Shown here: positions 26,371 to 38,935 of the stretch, one piece after another
Numbering within the stretch: the first letter of the stretch is position 1
Layout: each line of letters opens with the position of its first letter
From: Polaromonas sp.
GTDB taxonomy: Bacteria; Pseudomonadota; Gammaproteobacteria; Burkholderiales; Burkholderiaceae_C
DNA: 64,000 bases
Reading direction: 5' to 3'
Assembly (NCBI RefSeq): GCF_030689685.1
Contig: NZ_JAUYEY010000007.1
Coordinates: forward strand, 1 to 64,000
Made by a program: the position numbers and the translations under genes
The notes under the pieces: model-generated
Told to the model about the DNA's origin: nothing
The model's database searches: none
Seen by the model: only the letters and a program-made list of their open reading frames with translations

Positions 26371-27954
26371 ATGGCTATCCCTGTTTCCGCATTTCCCGCC
26401 CACGTTCCGGTGTTGATCGCTGGCGGCGGCCCGGTTGGCCTCACGCTGGCCGCCCTGCTGTCACGCCAGGGCATCGCCTGTCTGGTGGTTGAGGCCGATG
26501 ACGGCTACTGCAGCGGCAGCCGCGCCATCTGCCTGTCGCGCCGCTCGCAGGAAATCCTTGGCTGGGTCGGCGCCGACAAGCCGCTGGTGGGCAAGGGCCT
26601 GTCCTGGGTCGGTGGCCGCAGCTACTGGCGCGATGCCGAGGTGCTGCACTTCCAGATGCCCAGCGAGACCAGCCAGCGTTTTGCGCCCATGGTCAACATC
26701 CAGCAGTTTTATGTGGAGGAGTTCGCGCACCGCGCGGGGACCGAAGGCATGGATGTGCGCTGGTCCAGCCGCCTCACGGCGCTTCGTCAACTGGACGGTG
26801 GGGTCGAGGTTGAGGTGCAGGACGGCGCCGGCATACATACCGTGCGTGCCGACTGGGTGGTGGCTTGCGATGGCGGACGCAGCACCGTGCGCGAGCAGAT
26901 GGGCCTGCAACTGCAAGGCACACAGTACGACGGAAAATACGTGATCGTTGATATCGTGCAGAAGACAAAAAGGGCGGTCGAACGCCTGGCCTGGTTCGAC
27001 CCGCCGTCCAACCCCGGTTCCACCATCCTGATGCACCGCCAGCCGGATGACATCTGGCGCATCGATTACCAGATTCGCGACGACGACGACCCGCTGGAAG
27101 CCGTCAAGCCCGAAAACGTCTTGCCGCGCGTGCAAAGCCACCTGCGCATGATTGGTGAAGACGCGCCCTGGGAGCCGCTGTGGATTTCAATCTACAACGC
27201 CAAATGTTTGACGCTCGACAATTACCGCCACGGATGTGTATTTTTTGCCGGTGATGCCGCCCACCTGGTGCCGATCTTCGGCGTGCGCGGCCTCAACTCC
27301 GGGCTCGACGACGCCGGTAACCTGGCCTGGAAACTCGCCGCCGTGATCGAGGGCAGGGCAGCGGACAGCCTGCTCGATTCGTATTCCACCGAACGGGTGC
27401 ACGCCGCGCGCGAAAACATCGCCTACGGCGCGAAAAGCACCGAGTTCATGGCGCCGCCCAACTTCGCCTTCAAGCTGATGCGTGAAGCGACCCTGAGGTT
27501 GGCACTCAGCGACGAGAAGGTGCGTCCGCTGATCAACCCGCGCCAGTCTTCGCCCATCAGTTATATGGGCTCGCCACTCAACGGGCCGCAGTACGGTGAC
27601 TGGACCAGTGAACTCGCCGCCCCCGGCGCACCGGCGCCCGAGGCCCTGCTCGCCGGGCCGGACGGGCCGCTGCACCTGACGCAATGTTTCGGCCGCGACC
27701 TGTTGTGCCTGGTGTTTGCCGATGGCGCCTTGCCCGATGCGCTGCGCGCCTTGCCGCAGAAAGGCGTGGCGGTGCTTGCCATCGAGCCGGAAGCAGACAC
27801 ACAGGGCCAGGCGCGTGAACGCTACGGACTGCCCGATGCCACCGCCCAGGCGCTGGTATTGGTGCGGCCTGATGGTTATGTGATGGGCCGCTGGCGCGGG
27901 CTGGATCCTGCGCCGCTGCTGGCCGTGCTTGAAGAAAAAGGATTCGCCGAATGA
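26371..27954 (+). CDS. FAD-dependent aromatic-ring monooxygenase (MhpA/PheA-like)
   Basis: A 527-residue class A flavoprotein monooxygenase that should hydroxylate a phenolic ring with NAD(P)H and O2. Motifs: the FAD dinucleotide fold VLIAGGGPVGLTLAALL (about 14-30) with the acidic EADDGYCSGSRA, the DG motif ACDGGRSTVRE, and the GD motif VFFAGDAAHLVP followed by GLNSGLDDAGNLAWKL. A thioredoxin-like C-terminal domain is present, as in 3-(3-hydroxyphenyl)propionate and phenol hydroxylases. ATG 26371 overlaps no good ribosome binding site; a TTG one codon upstream is possible. The exact substrate is unknown. It starts a three-gene operon. Confidence 0.87.
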   Translation: MAIPVSAFPAHVPVLIAGGGPVGLTLAALLSRQGIACLVVEADDGYCSGSRAICLSRRSQEILGWVGADKPLVGKGLSWVGGRSYWRDAEVLHFQMPSETSQRFAPMVNIQQFYVEEFAHRAGTEGMDVRWSSRLTALRQLDGGVEVEVQDGAGIHTVRADWVVACDGGRSTVREQMGLQLQGTQYDGKYVIVDIVQKTKRAVERLAWFDPPSNPGSTILMHRQPDDIWRIDYQIRDDDDPLEAVKPENVLPRVQSHLRMIGEDAPWEPLWISIYNAKCLTLDNYRHGCVFFAGDAAHLVPIFGVRGLNSGLDDAGNLAWKLAAVIEGRAADSLLDSYSTERVHAARENIAYGAKSTEFMAPPNFAFKLMREATLRLALSDEKVRPLINPRQSSPISYMGSPLNGPQYGDWTSELAAPGAPAPEALLAGPDGPLHLTQCFGRDLLCLVFADGALPDALRALPQKGVAVLAIEPEADTQGQARERYGLPDATAQALVLVRPDGYVMGRWRGLDPAPLLAVLEEKGFAE

Positions 27955-28148
27955 CCGATGCCGATCTGGATTGCAGTTACACCGCCCTGTGCCAGGCGCT
28001 GGCAGCCGTGGGCGAGGCGCAGGCGCCGTTGCTGCTGTCCATGCTGAGCCTGTCGCTGATGAGCCGCTTCGATCAGGCCGACGAGGTGTTGTCCCTGATC
28101 GCCAATGCGCAGAAGCAGTGCGGCGCCGGAGCTGCAGATGCCGCGTAA
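27951..28148 (+). CDS. DUF2783 small protein
   Basis: A 65-residue all-helical protein of the DUF2783 type (LDCSYTALCQALAAVGEAQA, then LLLSMLSLSLMSRFDQADEV). Genes of this family repeatedly sit next to flavin monooxygenases of aromatic degradation, as here; their role is unknown. Its ATG overlaps the monooxygenase stop (ATGA), and its own stop overlaps the start of the MarR gene by 11 bases, so all three are coupled. It may be an accessory subunit or stabiliser; this is inference from conserved neighbourhood. Confidence 0.75.
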   Translation: MTDADLDCSYTALCQALAAVGEAQAPLLLSMLSLSLMSRFDQADEVLSLIANAQKQCGAGAADAA

Positions 28149-28587
28149 ACTCCCCGCCTTGCCGCCGCTGGACCGTTTCCTGAGCTACCGGCTGCACCTG
28201 GTCAACAAACTGACCGACAGGTTCAGCAGCGACGCTTATGCCGACGAGTTTGACCTGCCGGTGGGCGAGGCGCGCTGCCTGGCGGCGATTGGCAACTTCG
28301 CACCCCTGTCGGTGGTCGAGCTGGCGGCCAAAGCCAATCTCAACAAGGGCCAGGCCAGCCGCGCGGCCCAGGCGCTGGCCGAACGCGGGCTGGTCAGCAA
28401 GGACGCTAGCGCATCCGACGGCCGCAGCGTGGTACTGGCACCGACGGTTGCCGGGCGGGCACTCTGGAACCGGGTGATGGCGCTGATCGCGCGGCGCAAT
28501 GACGAAATTTTTAGCTGCCTGTCGGCTGCGGAACGCCGGCAACTGGGCGGGATGCTGGACCGTCTGATCACACACGCCAGGCGCTGA
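28138..28587 (+). CDS. MarR-family transcriptional regulator
   Basis: A 149-residue winged-helix regulator, third gene of the monooxygenase operon. The HTH is at LSVVELAAKANLNKGQASRAAQALAERGLV (about 58-87), followed by the wing KDASASDGRSVVLAPT. It probably represses the operon through the paired GTTG-N6-CAAC palindromes at 26312-26354 and is relieved by an aromatic ligand. ATG 28138 is chosen to give MPRKLPALPPLDRFLSYRL; upstream in-frame starts extend into DUF2783. The 125 bases after it show no clear terminator. Confidence 0.85.
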   Translation: MPRKLPALPPLDRFLSYRLHLVNKLTDRFSSDAYADEFDLPVGEARCLAAIGNFAPLSVVELAAKANLNKGQASRAAQALAERGLVSKDASASDGRSVVLAPTVAGRALWNRVMALIARRNDEIFSCLSAAERRQLGGMLDRLITHARR

Positions 28588-28712
28588 TTCGCGGTTTATG
28601 CACAGATTGCAGCGCTTTCCGGTGCCATTCGGGCCGGGAACAGGTCGAAAGTACCCATTCAGGGCGTACGCGAACGCGTAAAACCTTAAAATACGCGGTT
28701 CCCTAAAGTCCC

Positions 28713-31202
<2,490 letters not shown>

Positions 31203-31341
31203 TACTGCCTGATGTCATTGCGGGCCTGACCCGCCGTCCATGCTGGATCACCACGCCAGGTGTGTCGTGCGGCACGGATCCGGATCTGGTCCTGGATGAC
31301 CGTGCACGATGAGGGCTGATTCAGCCACTTCGTTTCATTTT

Positions 31342-31402
31342 CTCAGTAAAATCGGCCTCCAGCCCATATCAGGCGGGCGCGAGCAGCTATGTATTTAGTA
31401 GC
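31342..31402 (-). repeat. Dispersed palindromic element (family A), copy 3, full length
   Basis: On the minus strand it begins GCTACTAAATACATAGCTGC, continues TCGCGCCC, and ends ATGGGCTGGAGGCCGATTTT. This is one of the best-preserved copies and defines both ends of the element. It lies in the 229-base gap between ygiQ and the CYTH-CHAD gene; the rest of that gap shows nothing recognisable. Confidence 0.75.
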
Positions 31403-31431
31403 ATGAGTATTGCCGGCGAGCCGTTGATCCG

Positions 31432-32916
31432 CTAGTCCCAGAACGGCTTGACCTGCCGGGCGAACAGGTCGCAGGCTAGCTGGCACGCCTGCACATGCAC
31501 CTCCCGGCGCGCGCTGAGCCAGCCGACGCCGAAGAGGGCGCGCGGGTCGTGACCCGACAGCCCTTGCCAGACCTGCAGCGCCGCGACTTCGTCGTGGAAG
31601 ATGCCGAGCGCGTCCTGCAGCGGCTTGAGGGCCGCCAGGTAGGCGGCGGCCTTGCGCCTGGCAAACAGGGCTTGCGCGAACTCGGACAGATAACGCAGGC
31701 GCTTGAGGCGCTTGCGCAGCCCGTGTTGCTCGGCTTCGGGCAGGTCGGTGAATTGGCGGCCCTGCGCCAGCACCTGCTTGTGCAGGCGGGTCAGGCGTTT
31801 GCGCAGGAATTTCTTTGGCGATGTGTGGTCGGGCGCAGACGCGTCCTGGCCAGGGACGGCGTGAACAAAACCGACGAGGCCCAGCAAAGCCTGCTGGAAA
31901 ACCGGCGAGTGCACCGATCGGGCGGCGCTGGGCAGGACGCCCAGCGCCGCCTGCCAGTCCAGCGGCGGCCCGCCGGCGGCTTCGATCCGGCCCTGCAAGG
32001 TCTGCATCAGGTAGTCGCGGTCGCGGTGCTGGCCCAGCGCACGAAAAACATCGGCCAGTGGATCCTCCCACGGCCCGCCCCAGCCGCCGGCCAGCGGCTC
32101 GAGTTCGCGCAGCGCGGTGCGCAGCCGGCGCAGGCCCACGCGCAGCTGGTGGATGTGGTCCTCGCCCGCGCAGCCGCCGGCCACCTCGCTGGCGTTGCCG
32201 AGCACCTGGTCCAGGCAGGCGGCCACCACCGCAGCCACTACATCGCGGTTGGATGCGCGGCGGCTGTAGCGTGGCGCCTGGGCCGTGACGGCGGCGCCGT
32301 AGGCCTGGCCCAGCGCCAGGCGCTGGCCCTTCATGGACTTGCTCACGCTGCTGAGCCAGAGCTTGTGCTTGAGACACCAGGTCTGTGCCAGGGCCACGGC
32401 GCTTGCAGGCGGGCCTTGCTTGAGCTCAATTTCCAGTTCACAGATGGGCGTGCTTTGCCCGCCGGCTTTGACATGGCCCCGGTCCAGCGCAAGCTCCACC
32501 AGCGCCCCGCCTGTGCGCACCAGCCGCGTTTGGCGCACGATGTCGGTTTCATAAACAAGCGCCAGATCGGGAAAGGCTTCGTTGGGTTTCAGTTTCAGGG
32601 CCTCGCGAATGCGCTCGCCCACGGGCTCGCCATCGTGCCGCGCCAGGTCCAACAAGGGCGTGCCACGCGCGCCCAGCGTGACGTTGTGCTCCAGCCGCTC
32701 CAATGTGCGGCTGCCGGGGGCTTTAGCCGTCTGCACCCATTGCCGCCCTTCTTTTCGCAGACGCACCACCACACCGCATGCTGCGAGGGCCTGATCGGAG
32801 GTGTCGTAATAGCGTGCTTGCAGGCGCTGCTGCAAGACCTGGCCGCGGCGCAACGCGGCTTCCAGTGCCTTCAACTGGAGGGTCGGGATTTCAAGCTTGA
32901 GTTCAAATTCGGTCAT
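31432..32916 (-). CDS. CYTH-CHAD domain protein (inorganic triphosphatase-like)
   Basis: A 494-residue protein. The N-terminal CYTH domain (about 1-205) starts with the metal- and phosphate-binding EFELK (ExExK) at residues 3-7, with further basic and acidic tunnel residues (VVRLRKEGRQWVQTAK, ELEIELKQGP). The C-terminal CHAD domain (about 225-494) is helical and His/Arg-rich, with the defining HQLRVGLRRLRTALR and RKRLKRLRYLSEF segments. CYTH proteins hydrolyse triphosphates, and CHAD binds polyphosphate. ATG 32916 is preferred over upstream alternatives because it starts directly with the ExExK motif. The gene stands alone. Confidence 0.9.
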   Translation of the reverse strand: MTEFELKLEIPTLQLKALEAALRRGQVLQQRLQARYYDTSDQALAACGVVVRLRKEGRQWVQTAKAPGSRTLERLEHNVTLGARGTPLLDLARHDGEPVGERIREALKLKPNEAFPDLALVYETDIVRQTRLVRTGGALVELALDRGHVKAGGQSTPICELEIELKQGPPASAVALAQTWCLKHKLWLSSVSKSMKGQRLALGQAYGAAVTAQAPRYSRRASNRDVVAAVVAACLDQVLGNASEVAGGCAGEDHIHQLRVGLRRLRTALRELEPLAGGWGGPWEDPLADVFRALGQHRDRDYLMQTLQGRIEAAGGPPLDWQAALGVLPSAARSVHSPVFQQALLGLVGFVHAVPGQDASAPDHTSPKKFLRKRLTRLHKQVLAQGRQFTDLPEAEQHGLRKRLKRLRYLSEFAQALFARRKAAAYLAALKPLQDALGIFHDEVAALQVWQGLSGHDPRALFGVGWLSARREVHVQACQLACDLFARQVKPFWD

Positions 32917-33052
32917 GGGCAGCGTGGCAATTTGGAGCAGAGCCGACCATCCTACGCGCCCTGGGGCGTGCTGCACACGCAGGCGGCTACACACGAGCGC
33001 TGCGTGGGGCTTCTAGATGAAACAGGCCGCAGCCCTTCATTCGCGGGCGCAG

Positions 33053-33110
33053 ATAGCTACTACTTTGATAGCAGCCCTACGCTACAAAAGCTTGCGCAGG
33101 CGTTCCAAAG
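33053..33110 (+). repeat. Dispersed palindromic element (family A), copy 4
   Basis: Starts GCTACTACTTTGATAGCAGC and contains a GCGCAGGCG inner segment; the second half is divergent. It occupies the 277-base gap upstream of the CYTH-CHAD gene, which otherwise shows nothing recognisable. Confidence 0.55.
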
Positions 33111-33193
33111 CCTCTTGGTCGCAGTAGTCTGTCCTGGTTTTGAGCAGACCCTCTACGCACCACGTGCCTACCAACAACAGCGCAGGGGGCATC

Positions 33194-34780
33194 TCACGCC
33201 GACACGCGCGCCCAGACTTTGAGCGCGTCCGCCACCTCAATGATCGTCCCGCTCCAATCTTCCAGATCCGATTGCCGGAACAGGCGCGTAGCTGGATACC
33301 AAGGAGAGTCCGTTCTGTTCAGGAGCCAGCGCCAGTCCGTGCCTATCGCGGGCAAAAGCACCCAGCAGGGCTTACCCAAGGCGCCGGCAAGATGCGTCAT
33401 GGCTGTGTCTACGCAGATCACGAGGTCGAGCTGACTCACGATGGCGGCCGCATCGGCAAAGTCCTGCATCTGCGCACCCAGCGCCACGAGTGATTGACCA
33501 GCCGGTGGTTGCGAGGCCTCGTCTTCACCCTGTCCCTTTTGAAGGCTGATAAAGGTCACGCCGGGGGCTGACCAGAGCGGTGCCAGGCTGGTAAGGCCCG
33601 GCAAGGATCGGTTGCCATCGTTTTTGTGCCCGGCGCTGCCTTTCCATACCAGGCCTACCTTGCGCCCTGCTGCGGGCAACCGTTGACGCCACTGCGCCAC
33701 ACGGGCGGGCAGAGCGTGCACATAGGGCAGCGGCACCAGGGGAATGGTCTCCGCCGTGGTTGCGAAATGCAGTGGCACGCTCAGAACAAAGGACCAGTAG
33801 TCGTGAGGGGGGATCTGTGTCTGATCGGTCAAGACCGCATCCACGCCCTCGACTGTTTCAAGCAAGGGCGCCAGCGGCAGCCCGCAAACAACAGTCAGGC
33901 GCGAGACGCCACGCGCTTTAAGCAGGGCCGCATACCGGACGAACTGGATGTAGTCACCGAACCCCTGCTCAGGCCAGATCAACAGTGATTTGCCGGCCAG
34001 TGATTCGCCTTGCCATTGTGGCGAGGCCAGCTTGGGAATTCTGGCGACAGCTTCCTTTTTTTTCGGAGCGTAGCGGGACTCGTACAGTGGCCAGGCTTCA
34101 TCGAAGCGCGACATGCTCAAGAGCAGAAGACTTAGATTGAAGCGGGCGTCGACATATTCGGGCTTGAGCGCCAGAGCGCGTTGATAGGCCACCTCGGCCT
34201 CGGGCAGGCGGCTGCTGTCCTTGAACAGGACGCCCAGGTTGTTGTGGGCGTCGGCGAAATCAGGCTGAATTTCCAGGGCGCGCCGATACGCCGCTTCAGC
34301 CTCTGGCAGGCGGTTGGTATCCTTGAACAGGACGCCCAGGTTGTTGTGGGCGTCGGCGAAACCAGGCTGAATCTCCAGGGCGCGCCGATATGCCGCTTCG
34401 GCTTGGGGCAGGCGCTTGCTGTCCCTGTACAGCACGCCCAGATTGTTGTGGGCGTCGGCGTAGTCCGGTTTGATCGCAACGGCGTGCCGGTAGGCCGCCT
34501 CTGCCTCGGGCAGACGCCCGCTTTCCTTGAGTACCGTGCCCAGGTTGCCTAGAAAAAAAACGTCTTCCTTCAGGGTCAGCGCTTTGCAAATCATCTGTTC
34601 GGCCGCAGCAAGATTTCCTTTTTGCAGGTGCACCACGCCAAGCAGATGCGTCGCGGATGCGTGGTGGTCATTTAAGGACAAGACGTGCAAGTAGCCATGC
34701 TCTGCCTCGGACAGTTGTCCGGCTTGATGAGCCGAGAGTGCGGCCTGAAAGAGCTCTAGTGCGGTTGCGGGGTCGGACAA
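33194..34780 (-). CDS. TPR protein with a glycosyltransferase-9-like C-terminal domain
   Basis: A 528-residue protein. Residues 1-240 contain about six tetratricopeptide repeats; three are nearly identical (ADAHNNLGVLFKD, RLPEAEAAYRRALEIQP). Residues about 265-520 resemble the glycosyltransferase family 9/SPINDLY-type fold: LLIWPEQGFGDYIQFVRY, KVGLVWKGSAGHKND and the nucleotide-sugar-type DLVICVDTAMTHLAGALGKPCWVLLP. Such TPR-GT proteins are common in betaproteobacteria and may glycosylate proteins or flagellin. The nearly identical 102-bp DNA units (34225-34460) could change in number by recombination. No signal peptide. Confidence 0.8.
   Translation of the reverse strand: MSDPATALELFQAALSAHQAGQLSEAEHGYLHVLSLNDHHASATHLLGVVHLQKGNLAAAEQMICKALTLKEDVFFLGNLGTVLKESGRLPEAEAAYRHAVAIKPDYADAHNNLGVLYRDSKRLPQAEAAYRRALEIQPGFADAHNNLGVLFKDTNRLPEAEAAYRRALEIQPDFADAHNNLGVLFKDSSRLPEAEVAYQRALALKPEYVDARFNLSLLLLSMSRFDEAWPLYESRYAPKKKEAVARIPKLASPQWQGESLAGKSLLIWPEQGFGDYIQFVRYAALLKARGVSRLTVVCGLPLAPLLETVEGVDAVLTDQTQIPPHDYWSFVLSVPLHFATTAETIPLVPLPYVHALPARVAQWRQRLPAAGRKVGLVWKGSAGHKNDGNRSLPGLTSLAPLWSAPGVTFISLQKGQGEDEASQPPAGQSLVALGAQMQDFADAAAIVSQLDLVICVDTAMTHLAGALGKPCWVLLPAIGTDWRWLLNRTDSPWYPATRLFRQSDLEDWSGTIIEVADALKVWARVSA
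34225..34460. repeat. Near-identical 102-bp tandem units coding TPRs
   Basis: The block beginning AGGACGCCCAGGTTGTTGTG recurs at about 34227 and 34329, and a diverged third unit starts about 34431. Each unit encodes one 34-residue TPR. High DNA identity implies recent duplication or gene conversion. Confidence 0.8.
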
Positions 34781-34816
34781 TGCTTTTTCTCCTGCCAGAG
34801 GCGGTGCGGGAATGTT

Positions 34817-35719
34817 TCAGGCCGGCAGCGTATGCATCGGAATATCCTCATCCACCGCCAGCTTGTCCAGTTGCCCGCAGGTGTGCGAGAGAAAGAAAGC
34901 AGCGACGGCTTCATGTGTGCTGGGGGCGAACATGGTTGCCATGTCTTTCATCGCCACGCCGGCCGCCGCACACAAACTCGCCGCAAAATGCGGCTCCAGC
35001 GCTGCCACTGCCACGCGGCCGTTCTTGCACGGGTAGACGCGGTAACCGGCGTGGCCACCGCCGACGGCCGCGCCGGGTTTGGTCAGGCCCCAGGCGCGCG
35101 GCAGGCCGAGGTAACTCGCCGCTTCGGACAGGGCGACTTCGAGGAACACGCCTTGCGGATGTGGATCGCCGGTGCCGGCATAAGGCTCGCGCTGGCGCAG
35201 CACGGCCTGCAGCACAGCTTCGCTGGCCATCACCGAGCCGCCCATGTCGGCGTAGAGCGTGGGCGGCAGTTCCAGGCCGGCCACCAGGTCGTTGTCGGCC
35301 ATGTAGGTCAGGTCGTGGCCGGGGGCTTCACCGAGTGCGCCGGGCGCACCAACGATGGCGACGTGGGACAGCGCGGGGTTCAGGGTGTGGATCTTCTTCC
35401 AGCCGAGGCCGAGCTTTTCAATCGCCGAGGGGCGGAAGGAGGTCAGCAGGACATCGGTTTTGGCGAGCTCGCGCTGCAGCACCTTTTGCCCGCCCTCGGT
35501 TTTCAGGTCGGCCGTCAGCACCTTCACGCCTTCATGCAGTTCTGCGTAGGCGGCGGGGTTGTACAGGCCCATGGGATCGCCTGCGGGCGGCTCCAGCTTG
35601 AGGCAAGTCGCGCCCATGCGGCGGCAGCGCATCAGCGCGGCGGGGCCGGGCAGGTTGAGTGCCAGGCTCAGGATGCGCACGTCCTGCAGCGGAAGAAAAG
35701 AGGGATGAGGGGAAGGCAT
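34817..35719 (-). CDS. CaiB/BaiF-family CoA-transferase or racemase
   Basis: A 300-residue class III CoA-transferase-like protein, shorter than the roughly 400 residues of most family members. Conserved features are the N-terminal RILSLALNLPGPAALMRCRRMGATCLKLEPP, the ADLKTEGGQ segment, SFRPSAIEKLGLGW, GHDLTYMADN and the YADMGGSVMASEAVL motif. The short form resembles alpha-methylacyl-CoA racemase-like members. It may move CoA between carboxylates or epimerise a branched acyl-CoA; context does not decide. ATG 35719 gives the normal N-terminus; a longer frame to 35803 has no homologous sequence. Confidence 0.82.
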   Translation of the reverse strand: MPSPHPSFLPLQDVRILSLALNLPGPAALMRCRRMGATCLKLEPPAGDPMGLYNPAAYAELHEGVKVLTADLKTEGGQKVLQRELAKTDVLLTSFRPSAIEKLGLGWKKIHTLNPALSHVAIVGAPGALGEAPGHDLTYMADNDLVAGLELPPTLYADMGGSVMASEAVLQAVLRQREPYAGTGDPHPQGVFLEVALSEAASYLGLPRAWGLTKPGAAVGGGHAGYRVYPCKNGRVAVAALEPHFAASLCAAAGVAMKDMATMFAPSTHEAVAAFFLSHTCGQLDKLAVDEDIPMHTLPA

Positions 35720-35859
35720 GGTAAAGGGCTCCTGCGTTCGGCGGACAAAGGGGTACCGCCATGGTTTTAAGACTGACCTTACCAGAGTCATCAAGCGCGC
35801 CACGTCCGATCCGGGTCAGCTTGGCCTGATTAAAAGAGATGAAAAATTAAAATAATTTA

Positions 35860-35890
35860 TGTTTTACAGTAATTAGTTATTGTTTTACAG
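35860..35890. promoter_or_regulatory. Two direct repeats TGTTTTACAG spaced 21 bp
   Basis: TGTTTTACAG occurs at 35860-35869 and 35881-35890, two helical turns apart, in a very AT-rich 90-base stretch just upstream of the DUF2975 gene. This fits a tandem operator, possibly for the HTH protein encoded by the second gene of that operon. Confidence 0.5.
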
Positions 35891-35932
35891 ATAATAATTC
35901 GGCATACTGGCCACCTCATCACAAGGTGCCTT

Positions 35933-36502
35933 ATGAAAACCACATTGACCGCCACCACGCTGTCGGGACCGGAGGTGCAGCGCCTGAACAGCGCTTTCGC
36001 CTGGGTTTGCGCCTTGCTGTCTGTGACCTTGCCGCTGGCGGTGCTGTACCAACTGATGACCACGCCGACCGAAGGCTTGTTGCTGCGCGCCGGTGTCAGT
36101 CTGTCAGCGGTGCAGGTCGCGATGCTGGACGTGGCGCTATGGCAGCGCCTGCTGGCGGTGGGCCTGGGCATGCTGCCAGTTTGCTGCGCGTCCTATGGCC
36201 TGGTTTGCGCGATGCGCTGTTTTTCTGGCTTCTCGCAGGGCGAGTACTTCAGCCTGCGCACGGTGCGTTGCCTGCGCGGTTTTGCCGCCGGCATTTTTGC
36301 GCCGGTGGTCGCGGGCTTTTTTGTGGCCATGGCGATCAGTGTGGTGCTGACCCTGGGTGCGCCTGCCGGGCAGCGCGCGCTGGCTGTGGGCCTGGGCAGC
36401 AACGAGCTGATCACCCTGCTGTTTGCCGGCATGGTCTGGCAGATTGCTGCGGTGATGTCGCGCGCCGTGGCGCTGGCGGAAGAAAACGCGCAGTTCGTCT
36501 GA
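35933..36502 (+). CDS. DUF2975-family membrane protein
   Basis: A 189-residue protein with four hydrophobic segments (about 22-42, 75-100, 120-145, 160-180), matching DUF2975 integral membrane proteins. The CFSGFSQGEYFSLRTVRCLRGF loop is the family's most conserved part (F..G.yFs...i..lr). Genes of this family are typically followed by a YozG-like HTH regulator, as seen here 10 bases downstream. The role is unknown, although a membrane-linked signalling pair is often suggested. ATG 35933 follows an AAGGTG ribosome binding site. Confidence 0.82.
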   Translation: MKTTLTATTLSGPEVQRLNSAFAWVCALLSVTLPLAVLYQLMTTPTEGLLLRAGVSLSAVQVAMLDVALWQRLLAVGLGMLPVCCASYGLVCAMRCFSGFSQGEYFSLRTVRCLRGFAAGIFAPVVAGFFVAMAISVVLTLGAPAGQRALAVGLGSNELITLLFAGMVWQIAAVMSRAVALAEENAQFV

Positions 36503-36512
36503 TCACAAGCAC

Positions 36513-36734
36513 GTGTCCATCGTTGTCAAACTCGATGTGATGCTCGCTCAGCGCAAGGCCCGGTCCAAGGACCTGGCGGCGTATGTCGGCATCACCGAAG
36601 CCAATCTGTCGCTGCTCAAGCAGGGCAAGGTGAAGAGTGTGCGCTTTGACACGCTGATGAAGATCTGCGAGTTTCTTGATTGCCAGCCGGGGGATTTGCT
36701 GGTGCATGAAGCTGAGGGCGACGTTCAGAGATGA
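36513..36734 (+). CDS. YozG-like XRE/Cro helix-turn-helix regulator
   Basis: A 73-residue HTH protein (SKDLAAYVGITEANLSLLKQ is the HTH, residues about 18-37; FDTLMKICEFLDCQPGDLL completes the domain). It starts from GTG at 36513. Small Cro/CI-type proteins of this kind are paired with DUF2975 membrane proteins in many bacteria and probably regulate their own operon, here perhaps through the direct repeats at 35860-35890. Three tandem CCCCGA hexamers follow the stop (36739-36757). Confidence 0.82.
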   Translation: MSIVVKLDVMLAQRKARSKDLAAYVGITEANLSLLKQGKVKSVRFDTLMKICEFLDCQPGDLLVHEAEGDVQR

Positions 36735-36767
36735 CACCCGACCCCGACCCCGACCCCGGCTTGCGGC

Positions 36768-38925
<2,158 letters not shown>

Positions 38926-38935
38926 GCGGCTGTTT

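Noticed and set aside
31495-33222. Plus-strand ORF (575 codons) opposite the CYTH-CHAD gene
   Set aside because: Antisense shadow; the minus strand has complete CYTH and CHAD motifs.
34200-34470. CRISPR-like array
   Set aside because: The repeats are 102-bp coding units in frame with TPRs and there are no spacers.
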